Positions 1-10,868 are shown, numbered from the stretch's first letter. The stretch: 64,000 nt of DNA from Didymella arachidicola (GCA_016630955.3 CM049987.1:2294001-2358000), one strand, 5' to 3'. The notes: generated by a model from the sequence alone, not told the origin. A program made the numbers and translations.

Positions 1-1377
1 GAGTCTGTCAGAAATCTATTGGAGACGTTTCTGGCTGAGGAAGACATGTATGGCGGTGATTCGGGGGCTCTCTGCTGGCAGGAAGGGCATCATTCACAAG
101 TAAAATAATGTAGAGTGCTACTACTCCCTGTTTGCAACGCACAGTCCTCAGGAGCGAGTGTGGTTTTATGGGAGATCCAAATAGTGCTATGGCTTTATCT
201 CATAGCCGGCGAGGTTAAATATCCAGGCACCCGATTTCTCTGCAACGTTGTATCAAGCCGAACTCTCTTAGAAAATCGCATGGAGCTCCAGGGTATCGGT
301 ATCGTCGCTATTTTATTAACTAAATCGTATTCGCATTGATCGCACTAGGTCTTACTCGACAACGCTACCGATGAATGGAGGTTCCCATTCCAGTTTGGAT
401 CTGGACCGCAGTGCTGCTACAGGACGTGGTCATTTAAACGTCATTTGCACGTCTTGACACGTCTGTGTGGATCAACACCTCAGCTGAACCCAACTCAACA
501 AACCTTGCTGTAACTTGGTTGAGGTTATCAGGAACACAATGTAGCTGAAGCTTGGCGCATGGAGTCCTTCCCTTAGATCTGATCAACAGTCGCCAGTGAC
601 GTTGTCTTGGGTGTCACTGCATTCGAGTGTCTAGGAAACAGATTGGAATGCTACAAGGCTTCTGGTGATGTATTGCAAATTAACACTGCGAGGATCAATA
701 ATTGTCCAGTTTCAACCTCTTCAAGCGCTTCAGTAGGTGCAAGTCGGCCTGCCTCAGCTGGGTTTCTGATAGTGAAAGTGACAGCGAATGGTACTTCTAT
801 ACATTTCGGTGCACCTGTTAGACTCACTGCATCACGTTGGAGGAACCTGGTGAAATGAGATGAAGACATCTATCTCAATGTTCTGCCTGAGATGTCAGAT
901 CTGACTGTCGGTTGCCACTGGAGTTATTTTCGGCGTCAGTGCTGCGCTCAAGTTCCTCATGCCAAAATGTGAAGTACCCTGAGGGTTCTGTGATGATGTT
1001 AGTTCTAAACCAAAAATGTGAGTGTCTACAGCCTAAATATTTGCATGTTTTTGCAGGACCTTAGTCTCGTCTTCTCGCTCTGTACGCGCAAGCTGGTTTG
1101 AAGGGCGCCCAACGGTGTCCTCTGATCTGCGTTCCTCAGCCTCAGGCACGAAGTGCCCTCCGTGCCCTCCGCGGCATCTCCTCGCCTGCCATCACCCGCC
1201 TCACTGTGCTCAAGACACCCGGCACATCTGGCTGCTTTGAAATCAGCACCCTTTGCAAACACCTTCTCCGCTTACGGTTGAAACTACGCTAGAGAGTATG
1301 GATGAGTCCCAATTGGCGGAATCGATAACGCTATTGACCACTATCGAGAGCCAGTCAGAGTGCGGATGCTGTCGTCG

Positions 1378-1441
1378 ATCGACATCGATGCCATGGATGC
1401 ACTGCGATCGAGATGCAGTCGGCTGCGGCATCGATGTCGAT
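1378..1441. repeat. 15-bp perfect inverted repeat with 34-nt spacer
   Basis: The left arm at 1378-1392 (ATCGACATCGATGCC) is exactly complementary to the right arm at 1427-1441. The spacer contains a smaller inverted repeat (ACTGC...GCAGT). It could form a cruciform in DNA or a hairpin in RNA if the leader starts upstream. No function is known. Confidence 0.6.
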
Positions 1442-2027
1442 TGCGCAACGGTTCAACGACGCGCCCGTGGGTAGCGACCGTGCACCCCTTTTTGCTCTGT
1501 GCCTTTGCGGACTCAAGGAAGTGTGCTCTTTGCTGCATTCTAGACGTCTATTCCAAGGGATGATATCACGAGATAATCCTGCAGGAACGGAATGCCGACC
1601 AAATGGAAGAGGTCGCACAGGTCTGCGCTGGGGATCCAGCGGGCCTCTCGTGGCAGGCGAGGCGAAAGGGGTAGTGATCAGCGTAGGCGAGAGGCGGTCA
1701 GTAGCCCCTTGGCTGTGAATGGCTACGCCCGCGGATGCGACGAATCTAGCCCGGAAGACGCTGGATCACGTTATCAGCTTGGCACAAAGCTGCGTCACTT
1801 CCAGAAATTGCTCGCTGTCCTGCCCTCTGACCTCATCGCGAACGCCTCCATTGTCATCGTCACCACGAGCAACAATCCCCGTCGCCGTCTAGGGAAGAGC
1901 CTCATTGGGATCCTCGTATACAGAATCTCTTTCGAACCAAGCTGCCGGGAATTGCTTGGGTCTGTAGAACATTGCGCAGCCAAGTGACCGCAGACTGCAA
2001 CGGCTGGGAGCGTCTTTCACAGGGGCT

Positions 2028-2035
2028 TGACGTCA
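2028..2035. promoter_or_regulatory. CRE palindrome TGACGTCA
   Basis: This is a perfect 8-bp cAMP-response element, the consensus site for ATF/CREB-type bZIP dimers. It lies about 450 bp upstream of the start codon of an ATF-type bZIP gene, so autoregulation is a reasonable inference. A second identical octamer occurs inside that gene's coding region at 3548-3555. Confidence 0.5.
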
Positions 2036-2201
2036 CCGTCGAAATTCCTCGAGATCTCTCAGACAATCGCATCCTCGCCGGCTGCGCTTCTTACTATCGA
2101 TATTGAGATCGCAGCGACTTACCCCGCACTTGTGCGCTCTGCTGTCTCGCTGAAGGTACGTAGCTGCGCTGTTGTTGCTCTGCTGCTGTTGCGCGCGCCG
2201 C

Positions 2202-2324
2202 ATGCCTCGCCTCGCCTCGTCCGCAGGCCCTGCAACCACCCTCTCGCCGCCAGCCAGCATCCATCGGTGCGTCCTGCGCAGCTGCATCGCTAAACCTGCC
2301 AGCATGCGTGCTAACTTCGAGTGA
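2202..2324 (+). other. Candidate upstream ORF (40 codons) before the bZIP gene
   Basis: An ATG at 2202 opens a 40-codon frame ending in TGA at 2322-2324, about 160 nt before the main ATG at 2485. I see no other ATG between the uORF stop and the main start. If transcription begins upstream of 2202 this uORF would have to be bypassed or followed by reinitiation, as in other stress bZIP regulators. The transcription start is unknown. Confidence 0.3.
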
Positions 2325-2484
2325 TAAAGATCCAGGACTAAGAGTATTGCGACTGCTTCACCACCGCGCGTGCTGTTGCTTTCTCGAGACACATTGTGTG
2401 TTGAGAGTGAAGTGTGAGCGTAGGCCCGAGTACCACCAAGCCGATCGTCCCCTGCCCTCGACTGCTACGTCACCATCCCCGAAC

Positions 2485-4452
2485 ATGGCTGCTGCAACTC
2501 AAACTGCACGCACCTCCCCCCCAAACCCGAAGATGACCTCCCCCAAGGATAGCAAAAGTGCCCTTCCTGTCGTGACTAAGACTGAAGGTGAGTGTCCCCC
2601 GTCTCCAGTGCAGCGCGAGTGCAGCCCTGCGGCGCGTCGCCACTTCCTCTTTACTCACCCTCAACGGCACGTTGCTGCCGCCGTTATTATTCGTTGCGCG
2701 CGCATCACGTCATCTCTTGAACGTTGCTACCATGGGCGCACCGCTGACCACATCGTCTCCAGAGCCCGCCGAGGACAAGACAGTGACCAAAGACATCCGT
2801 AAGTGCACTCCCGCTCGACGCGACCGACCATCTTCACGTCGCGCGTTGTCACCGCCATCAACAATGCACCCGGCTAACGCGTCGTCCAGCTACTGTCTCT
2901 GAGCCGGCCAACACAGACGCGAAGCCTGCAACGACCAATGCTGCGCCGCTGGCACCTCCCCCAAAGCCCACAACAACAGGCGACACGCCCGACTACTTCA
3001 ACACTGTCCACAACCCCTTCTCGCTGGAGCCCAACGTCTTCGAGCAGTCGTTCGGTGGAAACGGCTCTGTAGAAACACCTGGCGGCCGTACTGTCCTGCC
3101 GCCTGTCGCGAACATCACGTCGCCCTCTCCATTGCCTGGCATCACGCCCGGCTGGCAGTCGTTACGCGCTGGTCCCTTGAGCCCTGCTATGCTCAGCGGT
3201 CCCACCGGCCAGACCGACTACTTCAGCGAATCATTCAGAGGGTTCCCAACGCCCAACGAGTCCTCCCTGCGCACTGGTCTGACACCCGGCGGCGGTGGGT
3301 CTATGTTCCCTGCCCCCAGCCCCAACACCCAGGCCATCTTCAACCTCCAAAGTGCTGGTGTCACCCCGGGAACTGGTGATTTCCAGCAGGCCGCTCTGCG
3401 CGCAGCCGCCCAGGCTAACCAGAATAAGACTACTGCAGCACCTACCTCACAGCCTGAAACGGCAACTGCAGGAATGGATCGTCAAAACAACTATCAACAG
3501 GCCCAGCAACAGCAGCAGAGGTCCCAAAATGATCCATACGCTAATCATGACGTCAGCAGCGCCGCTAACGACCTGCTCTCATTCGCAAGTCAAAACGGCG
3601 GTGGTGCAAGGAATAACCAGCCACCCTTCTCTATGGCGCCAAACAACCAGTCGGTAAACGCTGGTCATATGCCTGTGCAGCCTGTCGGCGCCGACCACAA
3701 CCGTCGCAACACTAAGGGTTCTATCAACAGCATGGCTTCGGCTGATACTGGTGACTTCTCAGAGTCTGGTCAAAGTGAGCAGAACAAGGGCTCTCGTACA
3801 CGAGGCAAGAAAGGTGCTGCTAACGGCAAGCAAGCCGCCGGTACCAAGCGCAAGGCCGATGATGCTCCCAAGGGTGGCCGCAAGAAGGGTGCCGCCGCCT
3901 CTATGGACGACGAGTCTGATGAAGACCAAGACATGGACATGAAGGAGGAGGAATTCGACAGCAAAGGTCGCAAGATGACCGACGAGGAGAAGCGTAAGAA
4001 TTTTCTCGAAAGGAATCGGTATGTTCAAATCGTCTTCCATCCATGGCCACATGCTAACGACTCATAGCGTCGCTGCCCTCAAGTGTCGTCAAAGAAAGAA
4101 GCAGTGGCTTGCCAACCTGCAGGCTAAGGTCGAGCTCTTTAGCACAGAGAATGATGCTCTCAGTGCGACCGTCACTCAGCTGCGCGAGGAGATCGTCAAC
4201 CTCAAGACACTTCTGCTGGCTCACAAAGACTGCCCCGTCTCGCAAGCTCAAGGTCTTCATGGCAACGCCATGAACAATTTCCTTGGCAGCGACGTGAGCC
4301 ACCAAAACCCCTATGGCATCGCCCAGTTGCAACACAACGGCGTCCACCATATGGGGATGCCGATGCAGGGTCAGATGATGAACCGGTACGCATACCAGTC
4401 AGGTGCGGATGATCAACAGAACGCACGTTATCATCCTGTCTCTCGAGACTAG
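2485..4452 (+). CDS. atfA: ATF/CREB-type bZIP transcription factor (AtfA/Atf1-like)
   Basis: Nuclear stress-response activator, normally acting downstream of the Sty1/Hog1 MAP kinase and binding CRE sites. Proposed exons are 2485-2587, 2763-2798, 2890-4018 and 4068-4452; all junctions are GT-AG, keep phase and give 550 aa. An N-terminal segment beginning DYFNTVHNPFSLEPN matches the Aft1 HRA region and is followed by a long Pro/Ser/Gln/Asn-rich middle. The basic region (ERNRVAALKCRQRKKQW) spans the last intron, so splicing is needed to build the DNA-binding helix. A leucine-zipper heptad (VELFSTENDALSATVTQLRE) follows at once. The acidic/basic linker before the bZIP is typical of fungal Atf1 proteins. 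A GTG-initiated frame at 4633-5037 is probably 3' UTR. Family assignment is firm; exact orthology to A. nidulans AtfA is inferred. Confidence 0.9.
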
Positions 4453-5522
4453 CTACTTACAGGGTTCCAGGTAAACATGTCTCAGATGGCTAGGTAGAAC
4501 TCTAGCCTACTCGGTTCTTCTCCAGTCGTTCGACCAACGATGCTACCGAGGCCTGATTCACCATCTCTCTCCCCCTCAACTCCTTATACGAACTTGTAAT
4601 TTCTATGCACCTTCCTCTTCCTCCCCTTCCTGGTGTGGCGCCAGTGCATGGTCTGGCGCTTGGCGTACGTCATGCTGGCATTCACAACAGGGAATCCAAC
4701 ATATTCCTGGTCACCAAAAGACCCCTCCTACTCTACTGGGCCGACGGGTAGTCGGCACCCAAAATTCGATCACGATCTTGTCGATGTTCGGCGGTCCTCC
4801 TCTCTTCCTCACACGCACATACACGGTGGATTTGATTCATTTCTTGGTGTTGCGGCGCATTTACACGGTCTTTCTCTGCTTTTCTTCACGCACGACTGGT
4901 GCAGCCAGGCGGTCTGGCTTGGCGTTACCGGTGTGTGGTATTCTTTTGGCCTCACGCTCTCCTTCGGTGGCGGTGTACTTCAAGATGATTGGTGTCTTGT
5001 ATCAGCGTTTTCCCCTCGCGCCCTGTTGCCAGTCTAAGCAATACGGTTGGGAATGGCGGCGTAAAGTAAGACTGGGTTGGTATGAATGCATGTTAGCCGT
5101 AGCTGGCGCTGTGGATGCATACTGTCGAGGATGATGTGTACGTATACGCGAGCAATGGAAATCTTACGTTAAACATATTTTCCTCGTTCCAAGATGACAC
5201 CATACAAACATTCTGTCGATATGTACTTTGTGACAGAATACAGCCAATTGACAGCTTGATTGGCATATTCACCGTACTCGGTGAATGGGCAAGGTGAGAA
5301 GACGCTGAGTACTCACGACTACCACAGTGCCATGTCACCAGGCTCAGCGTACCGTTCTCTATCACATCTTCCCCTTCACACCCGACATGCAGCAGTTCAC
5401 ATAACATATATACAAAAGACTCCTGCACGCCTTCCTTCGATACGCATATTATACCATACCACAACGCCTGCAACCACCTTAGATACTCACCCAGTCTCTA
5501 AACCAGTCACTAAATCCCAACA
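4453..5522. other. Intergenic: 3' UTR of bZIP gene and promoter of next gene
   Basis: No supported gene. CT-rich stretches follow the bZIP stop, consistent with a 3' UTR. A TATA-like CATATATAC lies at about 5405-5413, roughly 110 nt upstream of the next ATG. Confidence 0.5.
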
Positions 5523-6122
5523 ATGTCCTATACCACACGCTACACCGTCTACAGCGACGGCAACGACGTTCACGTCAGGTGCCACGACGCCGGTGAGTTC
5601 TCCACCTACGGCCGCTCCCGTGGCCCATCTTCAGGCTCCTTCTCTGACGACCGCCCATCTGCGTCGCGCCAGTCCCGTCAAGATACATACGGCTACCCCT
5701 TGCAGGGCGGCTACGCAGGATACGGCTACCCCATGCAGGGCAGGTACGCAGGCGAGCCCAACCTGCGCCGCCGGCTCAGCCGCTCTGCGGGCGCCTATGG
5801 AGCACAAGATGCTTATAGGCGCCGCTCTGGGCAGGGCGAGGAGGTGTTTGGACCGTCCTGGCGTCAGGAGACCCGGGAGCAGCTCAAGGATATCCAACGG
5901 GAGTTCCAGGAGGCGATCGAGCGTGGTCGTACAGCTGGTGATGATAGTGATGATGGCCGCCGCGAGCAGCAGCAAGAGCGTCGTCGTGCAGCTCGTGACG
6001 ACACTTTTGATGAGCGATGGGAGCAGGAGTCAAAGCGTCGTCGTGCAGCTCGTGATGAGGAGCGCCCTGGGAATGTGGGGCGCTATGGTTATGGGTATTT
6101 TCCGGCTTATGAGTGGCGCTAG
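5523..6122 (+). CDS. Hypothetical charged, repeat-containing protein (199 aa)
   Basis: I do not recognise a family. The single-exon frame starts at an ATG with a good context (CCCAACAATG). The N-terminus is Tyr/Ser-rich. Two near-copies of a Gly/Tyr unit (GYPLQGGYAG and GYPMQGRYAG) lie at about residues 58-77. A basic, Glu/Arg-rich helical C-terminal half carries a second duplication (RRRAARDDTF / RRRAARDEE). The tail is aromatic (GRYGYGYFPAYEWR). There is no signal peptide or membrane segment. Composition suggests a disordered Gly/Tyr region joined to a charged helix, possibly RNA- or protein-binding, but that is inference only. A TATA-like element lies upstream. Confidence 0.6.
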   Translation: MSYTTRYTVYSDGNDVHVRCHDAGEFSTYGRSRGPSSGSFSDDRPSASRQSRQDTYGYPLQGGYAGYGYPMQGRYAGEPNLRRRLSRSAGAYGAQDAYRRRSGQGEEVFGPSWRQETREQLKDIQREFQEAIERGRTAGDDSDDGRREQQQERRRAARDDTFDERWEQESKRRRAARDEERPGNVGRYGYGYFPAYEWR

Positions 6123-6428
6123 GACGTAAGGTGGGGGTTTTGGTAGGTGGTGATTATTGCTGAGATTAGCTCGGTGGTGGTTTTCCATGGGGATACCTTG
6201 TCAGGAGGAAGGAGAGATCTGTACGTATAACACATACGTAGATACTTCTCCGTTTATGGGGCTTAATCGGAGGTAACTTGAATCCCTTCTTTCCACTTCC
6301 ACCGAGACTTGTCTTATTTACCATATGTAAATTGTGTATATGTCACGAGACCGGCTAGTGTTCGAGTGCATGTTATCAAACGGCATTCTTCGTTACATTA
6401 GTCGGTCACCTCTAAAGCTCTCGAGGTC
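6123..6428. other. Intergenic between convergent genes
   Basis: About 300 bp between the stop of the + strand gene and the stop of the - strand phosphoesterase. I see only AT-richer 3' UTR-like sequence. Confidence 0.5.
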
Positions 6429-7355
6429 TCACCCCTGATGTATACCTTCATTGGACTCCTCAGAGCTCTCCTCCTCCCCCATCATGACCTTCCAGACTCC
6501 TTGTTCCCTTCCAACAACCACCGGCTTCACCTCCCAAGTCCCCTTGCCACCTTCATATGCATACCCCTTCTGATTGCTGACGACTAGCTTCCGTCTCGTA
6601 CCCGCATCGTCCGCTTCAACAAACTGACAGGTAAAATGCGTATGTCCAAACGCCCAAATTTTCACTACAGGACTCGTCCAGCACCTCTCTCCACTCAGGT
6701 CTGTGCGAAATGCGCTGTTCATCGCGCGCTCAGGTGGAAAGCGTTTACTGTTCGCCCTCCTATCTACCGTCGGAGAGTGATGCGTCAATACTACGACCTC
6801 CCGCTTGGATTCGTTACTCTCAATAGAAGCGATGTTTCTGTTCAGCCAGGCGAGATCGCCAGCGTGGTCCGCGTTGTGGTCCAACAAGCTGCGGTCCCAG
6901 ATTCCGTGCGTCTCGTCGAAGTCTTGGAGCGCAACAACGACTTCGTGTTGGTGGGCGGGAGGCACGTATGACCAGAGGGTGCAGCCGAGGATAGTTAGAG
7001 TGGGGGAGACGTCGATGCGGGAGCGGTTCAGGACGTGGAAACGGGGTCCGAATTCGGAGGTGAGTGTGGAGGACCAGCTCTGTATCTTGGCTTGCGCTTT
7101 CTCGATCGTCATGCGGTAGGCCTCGTGGTTGCCGAGGACGTAAAAGATTCTTAGTCGAGGATTTCTGCGGAGGAGGGAGCGCAGGAAGCCAAGCAGAGGT
7201 TGGATGTCCGCTACCAGTCCTATGTCGCCGAGTAGAAAGATGTTGTCTGCTTCGAGAGGAAAGTTAAATGGTTCAGAGAAGTGCAAGTATGCAGGCTTTG
7301 AGAGAGGTGTCTCGAGATGCAGATCGTTTATGATCTGAAAGCATGGGCTGGCCAT
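6429..7355 (-). CDS. Calcineurin-like metallophosphoesterase
   Basis: Predicted cytosolic dinuclear-metal phosphoesterase of the Ser/Thr phosphatase superfamily; substrate unknown. All five sequence blocks are present in order: NDLHLE (Asp11 and His13 from this start), LLGDIG, LGNHEAYR, LTHHSP and the C-terminal AFGHTH. The frame is open further upstream (to 7553), but that extension is Thr/Asn-rich and lacks homology-like features. The start at 7353-7355 (MASPCFQIINDLHLE) places the first metal motif at the usual distance from the N-terminus. Length is about 308 aa, normal for the small stand-alone phosphoesterases common in filamentous fungi. There are no introns. The C-terminus ends in a Glu/Ser-rich tail. 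Confidence 0.85.
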   Translation of the reverse strand: MASPCFQIINDLHLETPLSKPAYLHFSEPFNFPLEADNIFLLGDIGLVADIQPLLGFLRSLLRRNPRLRIFYVLGNHEAYRMTIEKAQAKIQSWSSTLTSEFGPRFHVLNRSRIDVSPTLTILGCTLWSYVPPAHQHEVVVALQDFDETHGIWDRSLLDHNADHAGDLAWLNRNIASIESNESKREVVVLTHHSPTVDRRANSKRFPPERAMNSAFRTDLSGERCWTSPVVKIWAFGHTHFTCQFVEADDAGTRRKLVVSNQKGYAYEGGKGTWEVKPVVVGREQGVWKVMMGEEESSEESNEGIHQG

Positions 7356-7936
7356 TGCTGGAGGCGCAGGGTTCGAGGTTGAATTGTTAACTATGGTGTT
7401 TTTTTGGAAGCGTCGCCGAGCTGCTATGAGATTCAAAGCATGTGCTGTAGCGCTGCAAGTTTTAGGATGGATTTCGAGGCTCGTGGAGGTATTTACAGGT
7501 TCGAGGATGACTGTGAGATGGAAGAAGTGTCGATGTGAAATTGGCCTGAGCATCTTATGTTTTAGCGTGCTCTGTGTAACGCGTTGAGGTGACGTATCGT
7601 GAGCTATTTTTCGAGGAAGGAGGGCTGTTCTTGGAGAGGCGTATGGTGGGAAAACCTTGGTAGAGGGGTGGCAGGACGACTGTGCTGATGTCTCACATCG
7701 CCTTCGAACATTCGATATTAGAGAATATGGTCATACTGCAGAAGAAGTATACGACTGGGCCACTAGAGCTCTTGAGGGCTCTCAAGGCATCCTGGGAATG
7801 TAATGAGGCGCCGAAGGCTTCCAGGGTCGCCGCGAAATTATCGTGATGTTGGTAGATGTAGCCGCCAGGACAAGGTCTAAGGCGCGCAAGCCTCACAGAG
7901 ACCTTTCGACTGCCACCTAAATTTCGACAGCCTCAA
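7356..7936. other. Intergenic between two minus-strand phosphoesterase genes
   Basis: Promoter and leader of the metallophosphoesterase plus the 3' region of the TDP2-like gene. No additional coding region could be supported. Confidence 0.5.
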
Positions 7937-9142
7937 TCATGAGAAATTTGAACCCAGTGCCTCTTCGCCACGGCCACCACTCGTGAACACCCACTTTCCT
8001 GTGACTTCGAAGTCTCCCATGACCCCATAATGATCACTTGCCCACTCTTCCTGGCCGGCGTGCCTAATTCCCTCACGCAAATCCTCGGCAACCTTAACAC
8101 CAGCACCAATCCGCTCAAACGATCGGACTTCTACACCGCCACAGAGTAATATCTTGTCCATTCGACTGCATCCAAATCTGTCTCTCACCGGCGCTGGAAC
8201 CTGATAACCCCAGGTATACCCCTCTTCACTATCCTCCCTGCCGCCAACGCTCAAATATGCATCATCAAGCTCGTTTTCAGAATGCAATTTCCGATCGAAG
8301 GGCTCGATGGCATTCAAATCCCCGGCGAGCAAGGCACATGCGACCTCAGGTGTGTGGAGGTAGGCAGCTGCAGCGGAGAGCTGATGTGGTCGGACTGGTG
8401 GATTGGCAACGAGGGATTCGAGGTGAACGTTACATAGACGCAAAACTTTCGATGGAGTGCCGGGGGTGATTGCAGATTTGGGGGTGGAGAGCGTGATATC
8501 TACGAACAGTCCGTCTCGGTCGAATTTACTAAGAAATGGCACGCGGAAGACCGACGAGATGCTCAAACGGGCGTCGATCAGTGTCACTGTACCGTAGTAT
8601 GTTGATAGCCAGGAGGATCTGTCAACGTCCGTCATGTTGAAGCGGTCTTGTATCCAAGCTGAGGAACGGATAAGACGTAGATCTGAGGGCGTCATTTCCT
8701 GCAAATAGATTACGATGGCTATGTCTGGTGGCGTTGAGGCAACGAGTGTGTCAAGATACTGAAGAGCGGCAGTCATGCGTTCCTCGCCGAAAGGGACAAG
8801 CATGTCGATGTTCCAAGACATAAGACGAATCATCTTGGGGTTGACAACAGCTCTTGGAGTTGAGTGGGCCTGCGTAGATGGTGCCGGTCTCCATATACGA
8901 TCATGACCATAGGCGAAATAATCTTGCTGCCTGGGTCTGTAGAAGTCATCATCACGTTTCTGCGCTGACGCTGACTTTATTGTAGTTGTGAGTGCTTCCA
9001 GTATTGGTGTTTGCCTTGAAGTTGACATCTTGCAGGCCGCTAGAACGGGTGTAGGCTGAAGTACGAATGGAAACGGGGGAAAAGATGAGCGCAGTGATAT
9101 GGTTCGGGCTTTGTATGAGATGTTGAGACTTCTAGTCAGCAT
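7937..9142 (-). CDS. Endonuclease/exonuclease/phosphatase family protein, TDP2-like
   Basis: Likely a Mg-dependent phosphodiesterase related to tyrosyl-DNA phosphodiesterase 2, which removes topoisomerase adducts from 5' DNA ends. EEP-fold motifs are in order: MSWNID (Asn), LQEM (catalytic Glu), FDRDGLF, CNVHLES, AGDLNA (Asp/Asn), SRMDKIL and the final SDHYGV. WNID, GDLN and SDH are the TDP2-style signatures. Two starts are plausible: 9142 (MLTRSLNISYK...), which adds an Arg/Ser/hydrophobic stretch without acids resembling a mitochondrial presequence, and 9028 (MSTSRQTPILEAL), which gives a 363-aa cytosolic/nuclear form. The frame also stays open to 9205. It is divergent from ARP1. EEP membership is certain; the exact substrate is inferred. 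Confidence 0.8.
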   Translation of the reverse strand: MLTRSLNISYKARTISLRSSFPPFPFVLQPTPVLAACKMSTSRQTPILEALTTTIKSASAQKRDDDFYRPRQQDYFAYGHDRIWRPAPSTQAHSTPRAVVNPKMIRLMSWNIDMLVPFGEERMTAALQYLDTLVASTPPDIAIVIYLQEMTPSDLRLIRSSAWIQDRFNMTDVDRSSWLSTYYGTVTLIDARLSISSVFRVPFLSKFDRDGLFVDITLSTPKSAITPGTPSKVLRLCNVHLESLVANPPVRPHQLSAAAAYLHTPEVACALLAGDLNAIEPFDRKLHSENELDDAYLSVGGREDSEEGYTWGYQVPAPVRDRFGCSRMDKILLCGGVEVRSFERIGAGVKVAEDLREGIRHAGQEEWASDHYGVMGDFEVTGKWVFTSGGRGEEALGSNFS

Positions 9143-9205
9143 TCTCGACAAGTGTCGTGAGTCGTGACATCTCACCTGTGGACAACTGCTGATGCGGGGT
9201 GTCAT

Positions 9206-9553
9206 GAGCTAAACATCAAAGGATGGTCAAACACGATGCGACTTCATCGCTTAGAGTATACTGGGAAATTACGTCACCCGTTCCATTACTTTCGCACTGG
9301 CACAATGATCATGGAAGGGTGAGTAATATAGTGAGAAGTGAGCCTCGCTCGCGTACACGTGACAGCTGGCTAGCGTGCCGGACCCCTGTCAATAATTCGC
9401 GACCCGTGTTATGGCAGTCGCGCCTCGAGGAAGCTACGATACCGAATGCATTCAAGACCATAACGACACTGCTCACGATAGCGTTCCCGTCTCCTCTCTC
9501 ATCACTCCCTCGCCGCGCATTTCTACTATCAGCCACCACTCTCGCCCCACACA
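9206..9553. promoter_or_regulatory. Divergent promoter between TDP2-like gene and ARP1
   Basis: About 350-400 bp shared by two divergently oriented genes. It contains a CRE-like TTACGTCA at 9269-9276, a bZIP-type half-consensus. The stretch just before the ARP1 ATG is C/T-rich, as is common in fungal leaders. Confidence 0.45.
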
Positions 9554-10868
9554 ATGGGCTCACGACTTCACAATGCCACCATCGTTATCGACAACGGCAG
9601 CGGTACGATAAGAGCTGGCTTTGCAGGCGAGGATGTGCCCAAAATATACATCCCTTCGTACGTGGGGCGGCCGAAGCACGTTCGAACAATGGCAGGCGCA
9701 TTGGAGGGTGATGTGTTCATTGGGCCGCCAGCGAAAGAGAACCAGGGGCTTTTCAAGATCAACTACCCATTGGAGCACGGCATTGTTACAGACTGGGATG
9801 ACATGGAGCGGATATGGCAATATGTCTACAACGAGGGTTTGAAGACAATGAGCGAGGACGTAAGTGGAATAAATGCGTTACACATTTCAGAGCTCGCTTG
9901 GTGGGGTATAATGCTGACTATCGTTCGCTCTATAGCACCCGGTACTTCTCACAGAACCGCCGTTGAACCCTCGAGAAAACCGCGAGGTTGCCGCCCAGAT
10001 ACTGTTCGAGACATTCAATGTCCCCGCGCTGTATACCTCCGTCCAAGCCGTGCTCTCGTTGTATGCCTCGGGAAAGACAACAGGTCTCGTCCTGGACTCC
10101 GGAGACGGTGTGTCGCACGCGGTTCCAGTATACCAAGGTTTCGCCATACCCAACAGCATCAGAAGGATAGATGTGGCTGGACGAGATGTAACAGAGCAAT
10201 TGCAACTGCAATTACGGAAAGGAGGGCATATCTTCCATACAAGCGCAGAGAAAGAGATTGTTAAGGCAATGAAGGAGGCAACAAGCTACGTTGCCCTCGA
10301 CATAGCGAAGGAGGAGAAAGATTGGTCTGGCAGCAGGTCAGAGGGCAAGGCTATCGACTACACGTTGCCCGATGGGCAGAAGCTGAAAGTAAGCTGAATG
10401 CTGTATCACAGCTAACCATATGCTGATGGATTCTAGATCGGCGCCGAACGCTTTCGCGCACCCGAGATCCTCTTCAACCCCGAGCTCATTGGTCTGGAGT
10501 ACCCAGGTGTGCACCAGATTGTCGTGGAGGCTATCCAAAGAACGGACATGGATCTGCGCAAGTCGCTTTATGGCAACATTGTGCTTTCTGGCGGCTCCAC
10601 ATTGACAAAAGGGTTCGGTAACAGACTACTCCATGAAGTGCAGAGACTGGCGGTGAAGGACATGAGGATCAAGATCCTCGCACCACCAGAGCGCATATAC
10701 ACTACATGGACCGGCGGCAGCATTCTCGCCGGTCTGAGTACCTTCAAGAAGGTTGGTTCCTGACACTGGGCAAGGGGTACGAGCTTAGACTGACGCGTGT
10801 TGCAGATGTGGGTCGAGAAGGACGAGTGGCAGGAGAATCCGGACATCATCCACTCTAGATTCGCCTAG
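9554..10868 (+). CDS. ARP1: Actin-related protein ARP1 (centractin), dynactin subunit
   Basis: Forms the short actin-like filament of the dynactin complex that couples dynein to cargo and nuclei (ro-4 in Neurospora). Exons are 9554-9859, 9936-10388, 10437-10751 and 10806-10868; all introns are phase 0, GT-AG, 48-76 nt, giving 378 aa, the normal ARP1 length. Actin-fold motifs include VIDNGSGTIRAGFAGED (phosphate loop 1), LVLDSGDGVSHAVPVYQG (phosphate loop 2), LSGGSTLTKGFGNRL (adenosine loop) and TTWTGGSILAGLSTFKKMW. VGRPKH and DVFIGPPAKENQGL separate it from conventional actin. The last exon encodes only 20 residues (MWVEKDEWQENPDIIHSRFA). The second intron, 48 nt, has an evident GCTAACC branch site. 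Confidence 0.93.

Larger units (their letters stand above)
1..2484. other. Long upstream/leader region of the bZIP gene
   Basis: No convincing protein-coding gene is seen; the short open frames have no domain, no splice logic and unlike composition. The stretch holds a 15-bp inverted repeat (1378-1392 / 1427-1441), a perfect CRE palindrome (2028-2035) and an upstream ORF (2202-2324), listed separately. It is probably promoter plus a long 5' leader of the bZIP gene at 2485. A non-coding transcript cannot be excluded without RNA data. Confidence 0.5.

Noticed and set aside
1592..1987. 131-codon frame in the first 2 kb
   Set aside because: No recognisable features; more likely leader or promoter DNA.
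4633..5037. 134-codon frame starting with GTG
   Set aside because: Non-ATG start and position in the probable 3' UTR of the bZIP gene; featureless translation.
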